NCBI GenBank assembly: GCA_043819345.1
Contig: JBDREX010000054.1
Coordinates: 7,206-71,205 of the forward strand
DNA length: 64,000 nucleotides
Direction of reading: 5' to 3'
From: CAYRDK01 sp043819345
GTDB lineage: Bacteria; Omnitrophota; Gorgyraeia; Velamenicoccales; Velamenicoccaceae
The notes under the pieces were generated by a model. It had not been told where the DNA came from. It made no database searches and saw nothing but the letters and a program-made list of their open reading frames with translations. Below are positions 43,011 to 51,851 of this stretch, piece by piece (within the stretch, counting starts at the first letter, position 1; each line of letters opens with the position of its first letter). Position numbers and translations under genes: made by a program.

Positions 43011-43951
43011 GATTTTTTTCTCCTTGGCGGCAAAAGCTTAACAACAGAGCGCTTAACATCTTCCGGCTTTATGAAATCCAGGCAGGGTTTTTTCTGAAAA
43101 CATTTTGACTGCAAGCACGGAACGCAATCATAAGAAACCTTTGGCGAAAGGACAACTCCGCGTTTATAAAGATATACTTCTCTTGAAGAAGTTGGCCCAA
43201 AAAGCGCGACAATTTTTCTTTTCAAAGCAATTGCCAGATGCATCCCCAGGCTATCATTCGTAACAATAAGGCGGCAAGAATGAACCCAATCAATATATTC
43301 GCTAAGATTATCCAGGCCCTTTTGCCATGAAATTGAATACTGCCCTTTTAGCAACTCCTCAAGGCGTTCCCACTGGCTCCTCTGCCAGGCTTTATTAGGC
43401 CATTTACTTCCAACCACCCAATTAAAACCAATATCATACTTAATAGGCGTGTTTGATTTATGGCCAAGAATATACTCATCGTTTTCAGACCATTTTTTCC
43501 CGATCATAGACGCAAGCGCCTCTTGCCAGAACTTCAGATTCCCCTTCTTTTTTTCCAGATCCAGACAAAGGCTCAAAACTTTCTCAGCACCATCATAAGC
43601 CTGCGCAACACCATTATCCGCGTCAAAACGGAAGCCAAAACGCCTCCAGGCACTGATAGAATCAGAAAGAGCGCAAATGCCCGGCCCTTTTTCCAGATTG
43701 ATAACCGTATCAAACCGTTCCCGCTGCAGTTGAAGCACGGATTCCAGATTAAAAATCAATATCCTTTTAATACAAGGGTTGCCTTTCAACAAAGGATACG
43801 CCTTCTCATCTACTAACCAGGTCGTATCATCTCCTTTAAGATAGTTCAGGATAACCGTAGTCCTGATCACATCACCTAAACTGGTCGTTATACCAATTTC
43901 TTTGTCCAGAGTTTCTGAATACCCCAACTTCAAAATGAGAACTTTTGCCAT
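43007..43951 (-). CDS. GT9 family (heptosyltransferase-like) glycosyltransferase
   Basis: 314 residues. The GT-B features are clear: VLILKLGYSETLDKEIGITTSLGDVIRTTVIL, the donor-side WQKGLDNLSEYIDWVHSCRLIVTNDSLGMHLAIALKRKIVALFGPTSSREV (about 215-265) and CVPCLQSKCFQKKPCLDFI. GT9 enzymes add heptose or other sugars to the LPS core. AAGAGG precedes the ATG. It starts the densely coupled part of the cluster and is translated just before a SPASM enzyme. Confidence 0.85.
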   Translation of the reverse strand: MAKVLILKLGYSETLDKEIGITTSLGDVIRTTVILNYLKGDDTTWLVDEKAYPLLKGNPCIKRILIFNLESVLQLQRERFDTVINLEKGPGICALSDSISAWRRFGFRFDADNGVAQAYDGAEKVLSLCLDLEKKKGNLKFWQEALASMIGKKWSENDEYILGHKSNTPIKYDIGFNWVVGSKWPNKAWQRSQWERLEELLKGQYSISWQKGLDNLSEYIDWVHSCRLIVTNDSLGMHLAIALKRKIVALFGPTSSREVYLYKRGVVLSPKVSYDCVPCLQSKCFQKKPCLDFIKPEDVKRSVVKLLPPRRKKS

Positions 43952-43985
43952 TTGGACCTCTTATTGTTAATGTTTCACGCCTTCT

Positions 43986-45206
43986 TTATGGAATAAACCT
44001 TCTTGCTGTTAACAAATGGAAACTAATCGGGTCATAAATACCCTTATTGCAAAATAAGAAAACAAAATTACCATAATCCATAACGCAAAATATAACCATC
44101 ATCCAAAAAACGATTTTGATGCCCTCTTTATGATTCTTGAATAAATCATAAACAAAGAAAACCAGAAAAAACCTCAAAAACATATCTATGTTAATCGCGT
44201 AACGAATATTCTTATTATAATCAAAACTACTTAACAACAGATAAAAGATTACGAACAGGATCAGAAAATAAGCAGCTTTAAAATTCTTCAAAGCGCTCCT
44301 CTCAAAAAAGGCATAAACAGCAAAAGACAAAGCACAAATAGATGTAAGCGGCGAAACAAGAATATAATCCACGATATAACGAAACCACGGCCCCCTACAG
44401 AACATAACCGAATAATTATTAACGGAAGGCAAATACCGCGTTAATTTCAGCATAAATAAAATATTGGCTGGACTCTGGCAAAAAATCAACCACGTAGTAA
44501 CAACAATTACAGGCGGGACGATAGCCATAGGAATGAGGTATTTTAAAGAAATGTCTTCCTTATAGTAATACCTATATAAAAGAAATATAAAACCAAACCC
44601 AAAAACCAGCAAAAGAGACTGCTCTCTAACCAAAATCGTATAGCTGAAACATGCCAGCCAAATAATAAAGTTGAGTTTTTTCTTTTTTATCAAAAATTCA
44701 AAAAATAACCAGATAGAAAGTGCCGTAAACAAATTCCCCGTAGCATCCGTTAGAGCCCTTTTAGCCATCGCCATATTAATAGGAGAAAAAGCGAGTAGCA
44801 TCGTATACAGAATGCCGATAGCCGGGCCAAAATATTTTCTGGAAAAATAAAAGGAAACAGCCAAAAACAGAAGAAAACAAAATAGTGAAAGATACGCCAA
44901 AGAGACAAAGCTAGCGCCGCAAATATAAAACCATGTTGAAGATAATAAGAAATAGCCGACCCTTAATGGCGAAGGCCAAATCCAATTATTCTTAATAGCT
45001 ACATGATTTTCCAATATCTGCGGGTATGTACCCAGCCCATTCTCAAAAATCTGCTGTGAATACTTCAAATAATAACCTTCATCCGCCTGCCTGGCAAAAA
45101 AAGATTCTTTGGGAATATGCGTAAAGATAGTAAAAAGACTGAGCAAAATAAAGATTAATGCGATCGCGGAATAACTGGTTTTCAACCGGGGACTTAAATC
45201 AAACAT
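43986..45206 (-). CDS. GT-C-type (GT39/PMT-like) membrane glycosyltransferase
   Basis: 406 residues, about ten membrane helices. The first loop has FARQADEGYYLKYSQQIFENGLG, matching the ADE/DE motif of ArnT/PMT-like enzymes. Further on are SPINMAMAKRALTDATGNLFTALS and conserved PSVNNYSVMFCRGPW. It probably transfers a sugar from a polyprenyl-phosphate carrier at the outer face of the inner membrane. It is the first gene of the 45.2-31.3 kb cluster. The 190-base gap before it (45207-45397) holds TTGATA and TATAAT-like stretches but no well-spaced promoter. Confidence 0.8.
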   Translation of the reverse strand: MFDLSPRLKTSYSAIALIFILLSLFTIFTHIPKESFFARQADEGYYLKYSQQIFENGLGTYPQILENHVAIKNNWIWPSPLRVGYFLLSSTWFYICGASFVSLAYLSLFCFLLFLAVSFYFSRKYFGPAIGILYTMLLAFSPINMAMAKRALTDATGNLFTALSIWLFFEFLIKKKKLNFIIWLACFSYTILVREQSLLLVFGFGFIFLLYRYYYKEDISLKYLIPMAIVPPVIVVTTWLIFCQSPANILFMLKLTRYLPSVNNYSVMFCRGPWFRYIVDYILVSPLTSICALSFAVYAFFERSALKNFKAAYFLILFVIFYLLLSSFDYNKNIRYAINIDMFLRFFLVFFVYDLFKNHKEGIKIVFWMMVIFCVMDYGNFVFLFCNKGIYDPISFHLLTARRFIP

Positions 45207-45397
45207 ATAAACAATTCAAAGCGCCTTAATTCGCTCTCAACAATAACAAACCCTATGCTGCAAAAACTGTTATATCAAAATATGATTATGCGTATGATCC
45301 AACGAGATAACTTATCGCTGTGTAATATAAAATTATATCAAACTGAAGAAATAAATGGAAGCTCTTTATAGAGAAGTCAACATCCTGATAAATGTGC

Positions 45398-46606
45398 CTA
45401 CTGAACTTTATCGGCCAATTCACGAGCTTTTTGCGCCATGGCTTCAAGCTTATGCTGAGAGACACTCAGCTTTTCCTGAGAAGCAGCCAACCTGTCTCTT
45501 AATTCCTTAAGCTGTTGCTCATAACTTTGATTTGTTTCCTTGGCCCTCTGAAGCGTTTTACCTAAAAGCGGCCCCTCATCATCATGCCGGCCAGCTAAAT
45601 TAAGATTTTGTTTCTGAAGGCTTTCAATCTGCTGCAGATAGCTTTCAATCTTGCCATTAGCTTTCTTAAGGTCCTTCCTCAAAGACTCCTTCTCTTGCTC
45701 TAAATCCTGTATTTGCTGAGCATCCACCTTTGATTGACGAGCTGCGTCCTCAAGGTCCCGTTTGTGTTTGAGTGTCAATTCAGACTGCTTACGCTTTAAT
45801 TCATTGATCTCTTTTTTTAAAAGGCCCTGTGCCTCTACGGCCTTGAGAATCTCTTTCTTATGCTTTTCGCGCAAATTTTCATCTTTCTTGTCAACGGTAT
45901 TCGATTTTCCTTTTATTTTTTCCAGCTCTTCCTGGGCACTTGCAAGGCTCTTTTCCAACGCTTCTTTTTCTTTCTTGGTTTGCTTAAATTCATCCTCATA
46001 ATCAAAAAGTATATTCTTGCGTTCATCCTTTAAAATCTGCAATTCACGCTCAACATCTTCTTTTTCTTCCTGCAATTTCTGAATACGTTGGGCTGACTTT
46101 TCAAAAGCCTGTTCAATTCTATCAATATGCTGATTAAGCCTGGCTATCTCTTCTTTTGCCTCATTGATAGCCGCATCTTTAATGTTTACCACATCATCGT
46201 GCTTGCTTAATTGCAGCTTTAAATCATCAATTTGCTCCATCAGATTTATTTTTTCCGATTCTATCTGCTGCGCCCTGCTCTGCGCGTTCTCCAGCGCTTC
46301 CACTAACACGACCTTTTGGTCTTCAATATCCTCAGCCCTTCTTTCAAAAGTATCTCTGGCAATCTGACGATCTCTCTTTAAATCTTCAACTTCCTGCCTC
46401 AAGGCTTCCCGCTCCCGCTGCAACTCCTCAAAAGCCTCATCAAAATTATCCAGGGCGCTGCTAATCGTTGACGTTGTCAAATCCTGCGCGAAACACAAAA
46501 CCCCTGTGCTTAAAAATAAACCCACCAATCCAAGAAGTGGCACCGCGCTCCAAAACCGAGCTGTGCCACATCTGATTCCAATGATTGTTCGCGTTTGTTT
46601 AAACAT
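45398..46606 (-). CDS. Signal-anchored long coiled-coil protein
   Basis: 402 residues. A hydrophobic stretch at about 18-40 (WSAVPLLGLVGLFLSTGVLCFAQ) acts as signal peptide or anchor. Residues about 55-400 are almost uninterrupted heptad-type coiled coil (Glu/Lys/Gln/Leu, for example EELQREREALRQEVEDLK) with no Pro or Cys. It resembles SMC-like or TolA-type periplasmic scaffolds. AAAGGGG lies upstream of the ATG. It overlaps the stop of the 46606-47043 gene by one base; the two probably form an envelope-spanning structural unit. Confidence 0.75.
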   Translation of the reverse strand: MFKQTRTIIGIRCGTARFWSAVPLLGLVGLFLSTGVLCFAQDLTTSTISSALDNFDEAFEELQREREALRQEVEDLKRDRQIARDTFERRAEDIEDQKVVLVEALENAQSRAQQIESEKINLMEQIDDLKLQLSKHDDVVNIKDAAINEAKEEIARLNQHIDRIEQAFEKSAQRIQKLQEEKEDVERELQILKDERKNILFDYEDEFKQTKKEKEALEKSLASAQEELEKIKGKSNTVDKKDENLREKHKKEILKAVEAQGLLKKEINELKRKQSELTLKHKRDLEDAARQSKVDAQQIQDLEQEKESLRKDLKKANGKIESYLQQIESLQKQNLNLAGRHDDEGPLLGKTLQRAKETNQSYEQQLKELRDRLAASQEKLSVSQHKLEAMAQKARELADKVQ

Positions 46607-47043
46607 TACACCCCTTTAACATCTGACATGCTTTCCCGCGTGGTATCAGCAACAAAGCCCTCTTGGAGTTTTTTCAGGCTATTTGTCAAATCCTGGACCT
46701 TCGCGCTAAGATCTTTAACCTCTTGCTCCAGCTCTAAAACTTTCTCACTTTGGATAGCAGACTTACTAAGCTTTTCTTCTACCAGAACAAATTTTGCATC
46801 CATCTCTTCTTTAAGCGTCCCAAATTTATACGCGACATACGTATCTATATCAACGGGCCTATATTGGCCCGCGATCATCTCTACCGGCCTATCCTCAGGA
46901 ACAAGAAAATGATGGCCATCCACAGTCTTGGTGACACGCTTAACTTCGTATGGCTTTGTCTTCTCATCCTTAAGGTCTTTGGCAGCCAAACAAGTAGCCA
47001 CTCCCGCCAACAAAAAGACAATAATGACTAAACATTTCTTCAC
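46606..47043 (-). CDS. Exported coiled-coil protein of unknown function
   Basis: 145 residues beginning at a GTG (47043) with AAAGGG upstream. The signal peptide is KKCLVIIVFLLAGVATCLAAK. The mature protein opens with a short beta-rich stretch (KRVTKTVDGHHFLVPEDRPVEMIAGQYRP). It then forms a coiled coil (LVEEKLSKSAIQSEKVLELEQEVKDLSAKVQDL) and ends in a polar tail. It overlaps the next coiled-coil gene by one base. Probably periplasmic. Its leader contains the long-range inverted repeat at 47063-47151. Confidence 0.7.
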   Translation of the reverse strand: MKKCLVIIVFLLAGVATCLAAKDLKDEKTKPYEVKRVTKTVDGHHFLVPEDRPVEMIAGQYRPVDIDTYVAYKFGTLKEEMDAKFVLVEEKLSKSAIQSEKVLELEQEVKDLSAKVQDLTNSLKKLQEGFVADTTRESMSDVKGV

Positions 47044-47062
47044 GGCTCACCCTTTTCTTTAA

Positions 47063-47151
47063 TATAAAAGCCGAATCACCTTTCTCAACATGTCGTTTTT
47101 CGCTTTCTTACGCGCAAAACGCAATCTTAAGATAAAAATTCGGCTCTTATA
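47063..47151 (-). other. Long-range inverted repeat in the leader of the 46606-47043 gene
   Basis: TATAAAAGCCGAAT (47063-47076) pairs with ATTCGGCTCTTATA (47138-47151), a 14-base stem with one G-U or A-C mismatch, enclosing about 61 bases. The enclosed part is unusually rich in TTTTCGC and GCGCAAAA short complementary segments, so it may fold further. It lies 20 to 108 bases upstream of the GTG start. It may be a cis-regulatory RNA. I recognise no named riboswitch. Confidence 0.45.
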
Positions 47152-47254
47152 AAACTCCAAAAACTTTCCTTACTTTCCTGCCTAAGTCTGCCGACAAATG
47201 AACCTACAACAAACATGTGTTTGTGATAGCCGCTAAAATTATCGGATAAAATAC

Positions 47255-47617
47255 TTATAGCCTGGAAATAAAAATAAGAACACCTAATATGAGCACCAAA
47301 ATACCCAACGCCCTGTATTCGTTATCAGAAAGATTCAGCCACTTGCTCGCTTTTATTTTCTGCATAGGTGTCAAAAAGAGATAAACGGCTTTGGCAATCG
47401 CTGCCAGGCCCAAAAGCACGATCAGCCAACCAAGCGCACTGGAAGTTGCCGAAAATAACAAGAGGATACCAATACATAAAGGAACAACCCCTATAATCTT
47501 AGAATCATCATTCTTTAAAAATCTTAAAACAAACTTCATAAACTTCTTTGGCGCCAAAATAGCTACCACACCTTCAATGATACACAAAAAACTAATCAAA
47601 ACAAGAAAAAAAGACAT
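47255..47617 (-). CDS. Small four-helix membrane protein
   Basis: 120 residues. Four hydrophobic segments are visible: about 3-22, 40-60, 65-85 and 103-119 (LGILVLILGVLIFISRL). A basic loop KKFMKFVLRFLKNDDSK follows the first helix. The pattern matches small uncharacterised inner-membrane proteins (DUF2065/DUF6057-like in feel), but I cannot name a family. GGGAGG lies just upstream of the ATG. It follows the PEBP gene by 29 bases. Confidence 0.65.
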   Translation of the reverse strand: MSFFLVLISFLCIIEGVVAILAPKKFMKFVLRFLKNDDSKIIGVVPLCIGILLLFSATSSALGWLIVLLGLAAIAKAVYLFLTPMQKIKASKWLNLSDNEYRALGILVLILGVLIFISRL

Positions 47618-47646
47618 GCAATCCTCCCGTATTTTTAAAAATCGGT

Positions 47647-48171
47647 TTATCTGCCGTATCTACCCATCAAAGAAGCCTGCGCCAAAATATGCCCTTCCAT
47701 AGCTTTCAATAAAGAAGCCTTATCAACCTCCCCTCGAAAATACAACATCATATCAAGTGCATAAATTGTAAATATATACCTGTGCGGCCTACCAGACGGA
47801 GGACAAGGCCCATTATAACCTATCCTGTGAAAATCATTAAAACCCTGAACAGCCCCATTCTTTAGCTTTTCTTCTTGCGGAATCGCTTCTAAAAGCTCGT
47901 CAAGATGAGGAGGAATATTATAAATAACCCAATGCACCCATGATCCACCCGGCGCGTCAGGATCATCACAAATGATCGCAAAAGCCGCCGTACCTGCGGG
48001 AACATCGTTCCATTTTAAAGAAGGTGAGATATCCTTACCAGAACAGGTATAAGCGACAGGAATTGTTTCATCGGATTTAAATGCTGGACTTCCGATCTCA
48101 AAAGCCAAACTCACACTCCCTCCGCTCAACAATAAGACAATTACGAGACCACTTCTGAGCCAATTAAACAT
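47647..48171 (-). CDS. YbhB/YbcL family PEBP-fold protein (exported)
   Basis: 174 residues from ATG 48171. A TTG at 48198 is possible because GAGGG is far from the ATG. The signal peptide is LRSGLVIVLLLSGGSVSLAF. The PEBP core is intact: IPVAYTCSGKDISPSLKWNDVPAG, FAIICDDPDAPGGSWVHWVIYNIPP and GYNGPCPPSGRPHRYIFTIYALD. It is expected to be periplasmic and to bind a small anionic ligand. Physiological role in bacteria is not established. Confidence 0.9.
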   Translation of the reverse strand: MFNWLRSGLVIVLLLSGGSVSLAFEIGSPAFKSDETIPVAYTCSGKDISPSLKWNDVPAGTAAFAIICDDPDAPGGSWVHWVIYNIPPHLDELLEAIPQEEKLKNGAVQGFNDFHRIGYNGPCPPSGRPHRYIFTIYALDMMLYFRGEVDKASLLKAMEGHILAQASLMGRYGR

Positions 48172-48264
48172 AAAAAATTTAAAATCCCTCTGTTTCAATA
48201 TAGCATAACATAGAAAAACATCGTCAACAACAACAAATCAGGAATTGGATTTTAGAATTAACAA

Positions 48265-48280
48265 GCGGCTGATTGGCCGC
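48265..48280 (-). terminator. Weak hairpin after glycogen phosphorylase gene
   Basis: GCGGC (48265-48269) and GCCGC (48276-48280) form a 5-base stem, followed on the minus strand by TTGTTAATT. It lies eight bases past the stop at 48289. The stem is short and the T-run imperfect, so it is a candidate only. The gap 48199-48288 has nothing else recognisable. Confidence 0.4.
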
Positions 48281-48288
48281 CCCTATTT

Positions 48289-50298
48289 TTACTCTTTCCC
48301 CCATGCTATCTTACGATATTCTCCAAGCATACGAAACGTGTTAAAATACCCTGCCTGAATAATACAGTTAATGATCATATCAATCCACCTCGAATCAAAA
48401 TTAAGCGCGCCTTTCTGTATCGTGTCATAATAAAGACGCATCATATCTTCTAAAGCACCATACAACTCCCTGGAATCTTCATCTAACCTTAAAATGAGTT
48501 CGTCTGTAAAAACATCTCCTCTGTCTTTAAATCCAAAAAATTTGCCTATACCACTATCTAAAGCCTCAACAACCCATCCATCTACCGTTGTTAATTGCAA
48601 TACGCCATTCGTAATCGCTTTCATCCCGCTGGTACCTGACGCCTCATAAGGAGGCAAAGGATTATTAAGCCATACGTCAACCCCGCTCGTCAAAAGTTTG
48701 GCGATATAAATATCATAATTCTCAAGCATAATAATCTTCAGCCGCCCATCCGAACTTCCCGCCCTGTCAATCACGCTCATAATATCGTTTATGTAGGTAA
48801 AAGCAAGATTATCATTGGGATGCGCCTTACCCGCAAAAAGGATCTGGATAGGGCCAATCTTCTCAGACAATTCCCGTAATTTTTCTAAATCCTGAAAAAT
48901 AAGCCCCGGCCTTTTATAGGCGGCAATTCTTCTGGCCCAGCAAAGCGTAAACACATCTGGCTGAACATTCCAATTGTAAAGCAACCGCGCTAGTCTCTTT
49001 TTATTCTCCTGATGCGCCTCCCAAATGGCCTGGCGAAATTCTGGCTCATTTCTGAGTTTAGCAACATTCCCAAGCAACGTCGCGTCACTTCTATAATCCC
49101 CTATAACCGCGCTATTGCTGTCTAATACTTTTTTTATAGACTCTGAAATCCAAGTCGGTACATGAATACCGTTTGTTATCGCTTTAATTCTATCCGCATA
49201 GGCAGGAAACTGCAGCCGCATAACCTCGCCATGTTTTTTTGAAACCGCATTCACGCTAGAAGAGGTATTCATGGCCAAAATTGTCAAATTTACAATACCG
49301 CGGCCGGCATCTTCAACGCCAAATTTTTGAACAACATCCACATCCTCCGGCTTTAAAATCCGCTCCAAATCAAATAAACTAAACCGATCATGGCCCGCTG
49401 GTACAGGCGTATGGCATGTATAGGCAAAATACGATTTAGCCTTTTCAATACGAGCTTCATCATAACCCCTAACCTTCTCAACAAACGCGAATGCCGCATG
49501 CCCTTCATTAAGATGATAATGCCGGATCGGATACCCCAATTCTTCTAAAGCCTTCATGCCCCCCATTCCTAAAACCAACCTCTGTAAAAGACGGCCATCA
49601 AGGTCATTGCTACGATACAACTGATCTGTCAATTTTCTGGCCGCCTCATCATTTTCCGGCAGATTAGAATCCAATAAAATCAAAGGAACGGCAAAATCTT
49701 TTCTAAAACTATAACAATAATACTTCCACAGCCTCAGATATATATCACGATTTTTCAATTCCAGCTTAATCTTGTTCTCCAGTGGAATAAGCCCCGGAAA
49801 CGTCGTTGGGTCCCATCTCGTTTTATCCGGCAACTGTCCAAATTTGAACCAAAACCTCTGTCTAAAATACCCCTCATTCCAAAGAATCCCAACGGCCACA
49901 AACGGCATATTCAAATCAGATGCTGTTTTCACCGTATCCCCAGCCAGAACACCAAGGCCGCCACTGTAAATCGGCAAATCTAACACAGAATCAATCTGCA
50001 GAGAAAACAAAAAATCCCTGACTCGATCATTTGAAAACACTTCATTTTCAGACAACTTATTGGCAGGCTTAACCGGTTTTTCAGTAGAAAATGTGTTGTA
50101 AACACTGGTCGCCATACCAAATTCCATAGAAAAGTACGCGATAGGTTTTTTCTCAGCCGATAAAAGGCCCTTTTCAGCCGCGATAACAGGTTCTAAAGGA
50201 AACCCAAAATAAAGATCATCATGAATATCTGCCGCATAACATTTCTCATAATCTTTTATTTTTACCAAATTCAGTAGTTCAGTTATTTTGCTTTGCAT
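48289..50298 (-). CDS. glgP: Alpha-glucan (glycogen/maltodextrin) phosphorylase
   Basis: 669 residues, within the range of the shorter alpha-glucan phosphorylase (GT35) subfamily. Landmarks are IAYFSMEFGMATSVYN, LPIYSGGLGVLAGDTVKTASDL, YHLNEGHAAFAFVEK and NGIHVPTWI. In SGTSGMKAITNGVLQLTTVDGW the Lys binds pyridoxal phosphate. The enzyme releases glucose-1-phosphate from storage or imported glucans. AGAGGAG precedes the ATG. Its start overlaps the small lipoprotein gene (50279-50677) by 20 bases. With the HAD/GH65 pair at 9.5-14 kb, the organism can make and degrade alpha-linked glucose polymers and disaccharides. Confidence 0.92.
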   Translation of the reverse strand: MQSKITELLNLVKIKDYEKCYAADIHDDLYFGFPLEPVIAAEKGLLSAEKKPIAYFSMEFGMATSVYNTFSTEKPVKPANKLSENEVFSNDRVRDFLFSLQIDSVLDLPIYSGGLGVLAGDTVKTASDLNMPFVAVGILWNEGYFRQRFWFKFGQLPDKTRWDPTTFPGLIPLENKIKLELKNRDIYLRLWKYYCYSFRKDFAVPLILLDSNLPENDEAARKLTDQLYRSNDLDGRLLQRLVLGMGGMKALEELGYPIRHYHLNEGHAAFAFVEKVRGYDEARIEKAKSYFAYTCHTPVPAGHDRFSLFDLERILKPEDVDVVQKFGVEDAGRGIVNLTILAMNTSSSVNAVSKKHGEVMRLQFPAYADRIKAITNGIHVPTWISESIKKVLDSNSAVIGDYRSDATLLGNVAKLRNEPEFRQAIWEAHQENKKRLARLLYNWNVQPDVFTLCWARRIAAYKRPGLIFQDLEKLRELSEKIGPIQILFAGKAHPNDNLAFTYINDIMSVIDRAGSSDGRLKIIMLENYDIYIAKLLTSGVDVWLNNPLPPYEASGTSGMKAITNGVLQLTTVDGWVVEALDSGIGKFFGFKDRGDVFTDELILRLDEDSRELYGALEDMMRLYYDTIQKGALNFDSRWIDMIINCIIQAGYFNTFRMLGEYRKIAWGKE

Positions 50299-50677
50299 CG
50301 GGCTCCTCTACATCAATTTTCTTAAGAATACCTTGTTTATCAAATGTTAAATACACCTTTGTCGTATTAAAAAATTCTGCCCCCTTGCGGTACAAAAAAG
50401 CTACCTCATCCTGCTGCCTGGCAACAATCTCCAGCACGGGATTACCATAGCGTGCCACAATCTCCTGACGGCTGGCCCCCATCTTAAGGCGCCCTTTGCC
50501 AATATCTTTCAGCAAAAGCTCAAACTCGCTATCGCGGCGCTTCACCTGTGCTGCCTGCGCGTCTTTCTCAACACCCAAAGCCTGCAATGTCCTAATGGGC
50601 TGTGAACAACCCGCGAAAAAGAAGGCTCCAAGCAGGCACACGAAACCATAATAATAACAACTTTTAACAGATAACAT
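50279..50677 (-). CDS. SmpA/OmlA-like small lipoprotein
   Basis: 132 residues from ATG 50677 with AAGGAAGG upstream. A basic start, hydrophobic core and LLGAFFFAGCSQP show a lipobox with Cys at about 25. The mature part contains LKDIGKGRLKMGASRQEIVARYGNPVLEIV followed by VAFLYRKGAEFFNTTKVYLTFDKQGILKKIDV. This is the SmpA/OmlA (BamE-like) fold pattern of a helix with VxxxYGxP and beta strands. BamE proteins assist outer-membrane protein assembly. Its tail overlaps the phosphorylase start by 20 bases, which is a curious pairing. Confidence 0.75.
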   Translation of the reverse strand: MLSVKSCYYYGFVCLLGAFFFAGCSQPIRTLQALGVEKDAQAAQVKRRDSEFELLLKDIGKGRLKMGASRQEIVARYGNPVLEIVARQQDEVAFLYRKGAEFFNTTKVYLTFDKQGILKKIDVEEPDAKQNN

Positions 50678-50704
50678 AACCTTCCTTTTAAAAAACAACA
50701 CTGT

Positions 50705-50758
50705 TGGCGAGTCAATGAATTAAGCCCATAAACTAGCAAACTGGCCGACCCGCTAACA
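50705..50758 (-). repeat. GTTNNCGR octamer element, locus 6 (inverted, degenerate)
   Basis: Between the DUF362 gene stop (50761) and the lipoprotein leader. Plus strand: GTTGGCGA, GTCAATGA, ATTAAG, CCCATAAA, CTAGCAAA, CTGGCCGA, CCCGCTAA. The order of G-rich octamers, ATTAAR centre and C-rich octamers is that of loci 5 and 8. Confidence 0.7.
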
Positions 50759-50760
50759 TC

Positions 50761-51837
50761 TTAATATTTCCTAAACAACCTTCCCCATGGTGTCTTACCT
50801 ATTTTACGCTGTCTTGCGCTCCCAATCAAGAGCCACCATAAATAATCATGATAAAAGAAGGATGCGTACACAAACAAGTAAACAAGCGGCGTCCTGAAAA
50901 AAAGCCTCTGCAGGGACTTCATAAGGCCGAACCAGAAAAATTTTCCAAATCTACTCGCCAGATTTTCCCCGACGCAAAAATAAAAATTAATTAAACGAAC
51001 ATCTTCACCTACAACTTCTATTTCTCTTACATCAGCACACCCAATCCCGTCCTCATGCGCCATACGTAAATAAGGAATTTTTAATGGGTCAAAACCCATC
51101 ATTTTAGCAGCCACCGCATCAATAGCCACAGAATCAGACCCCGCCAACATATACCCTTTTTCAACAGGTATCATTGTGCGAGGGCCCGGGCCACGCCCGC
51201 AAATCGTGCCATCCATGACCGTAAAAATACCAGGATGAATATCCTGCTGGATCTTTAAAAGATCAACAAGTGTTTCATGAATCCAGGAATGCGCATAATG
51301 CCTACGAGTATTCATGAGGCCGCCAAAAGCATTTTTCATGGAACCCGTTGTTGTCGTGTAGATATGCGTTTTAACAGTTGGCAGATGAACAATGCTCTTG
51401 CCTATAAAAAATTCAGGAACTCTAATATTTTCGCCATATATTTTATGCAAAGCCCGGGTTTTAAATTTTGGTTTATAATCCACCCAACACATATCTTCTT
51501 TCCGAAAATTAAACTTCTCCGGAATGTGGTATTTATGATAAACACGCCCAAGCTTCGTAAGCCTCAAACCTTTCCAGGGGTCTGTAACAACCGTATTATT
51601 GTGGACCGCAACCATCCGCTCATAGCCTGACTCTTTTAATGCCAGGATAAGGCCCTCCAGCTGCCACGGTGTTGTATTAGCAGACAGAAAAGGCAGATGC
51701 CAGGAGATATTATCCTTTAAAATAACACTAACATCTTTCGGCAAAACATTTTTCATATCCGCCTGAGAACACAATGTTTTAATATCTTCCAAAACATTTT
51801 CAGGCCTTGTTTTTATAACGGCAACTTTTGACCGCAT
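50761..51837 (-). CDS. DUF362 family protein
   Basis: 358 residues from ATG 51837 with AGGA six bases upstream; another ATG lies at 51843. Conserved DUF362 segments are seen: SVILKDNISWHLPFLSANTTPWQLEGLILALKESG, VHLPTVKTHIYTTTTGSMKNAFGGLMNTRRHY, VMDGTICGRGPGPRTMIPVEKGYMLAGSDSVAIDAVAAKMMG and IPYLRMAHEDGIG. Members often carry a C-terminal 4Fe-4S domain; here the C-terminus is hydrophobic and has no ferredoxin Cys motif. Function is unproven. It lies 14 bases after the UbiA gene and may act with it in a prenyl- or quinone-type pathway. Confidence 0.85.
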   Translation of the reverse strand: MRSKVAVIKTRPENVLEDIKTLCSQADMKNVLPKDVSVILKDNISWHLPFLSANTTPWQLEGLILALKESGYERMVAVHNNTVVTDPWKGLRLTKLGRVYHKYHIPEKFNFRKEDMCWVDYKPKFKTRALHKIYGENIRVPEFFIGKSIVHLPTVKTHIYTTTTGSMKNAFGGLMNTRRHYAHSWIHETLVDLLKIQQDIHPGIFTVMDGTICGRGPGPRTMIPVEKGYMLAGSDSVAIDAVAAKMMGFDPLKIPYLRMAHEDGIGCADVREIEVVGEDVRLINFYFCVGENLASRFGKFFWFGLMKSLQRLFFRTPLVYLFVYASFFYHDYLWWLLIGSARQRKIGKTPWGRLFRKY

Positions 51838-51851
51838 ATGCATTCCTGACC

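Noticed and set aside
45207..45397. Possible tRNA or structured RNA in this gap
   Set aside because: No cloverleaf arms or CCA end; only short AT-rich palindromes such as GATAACTTATC.
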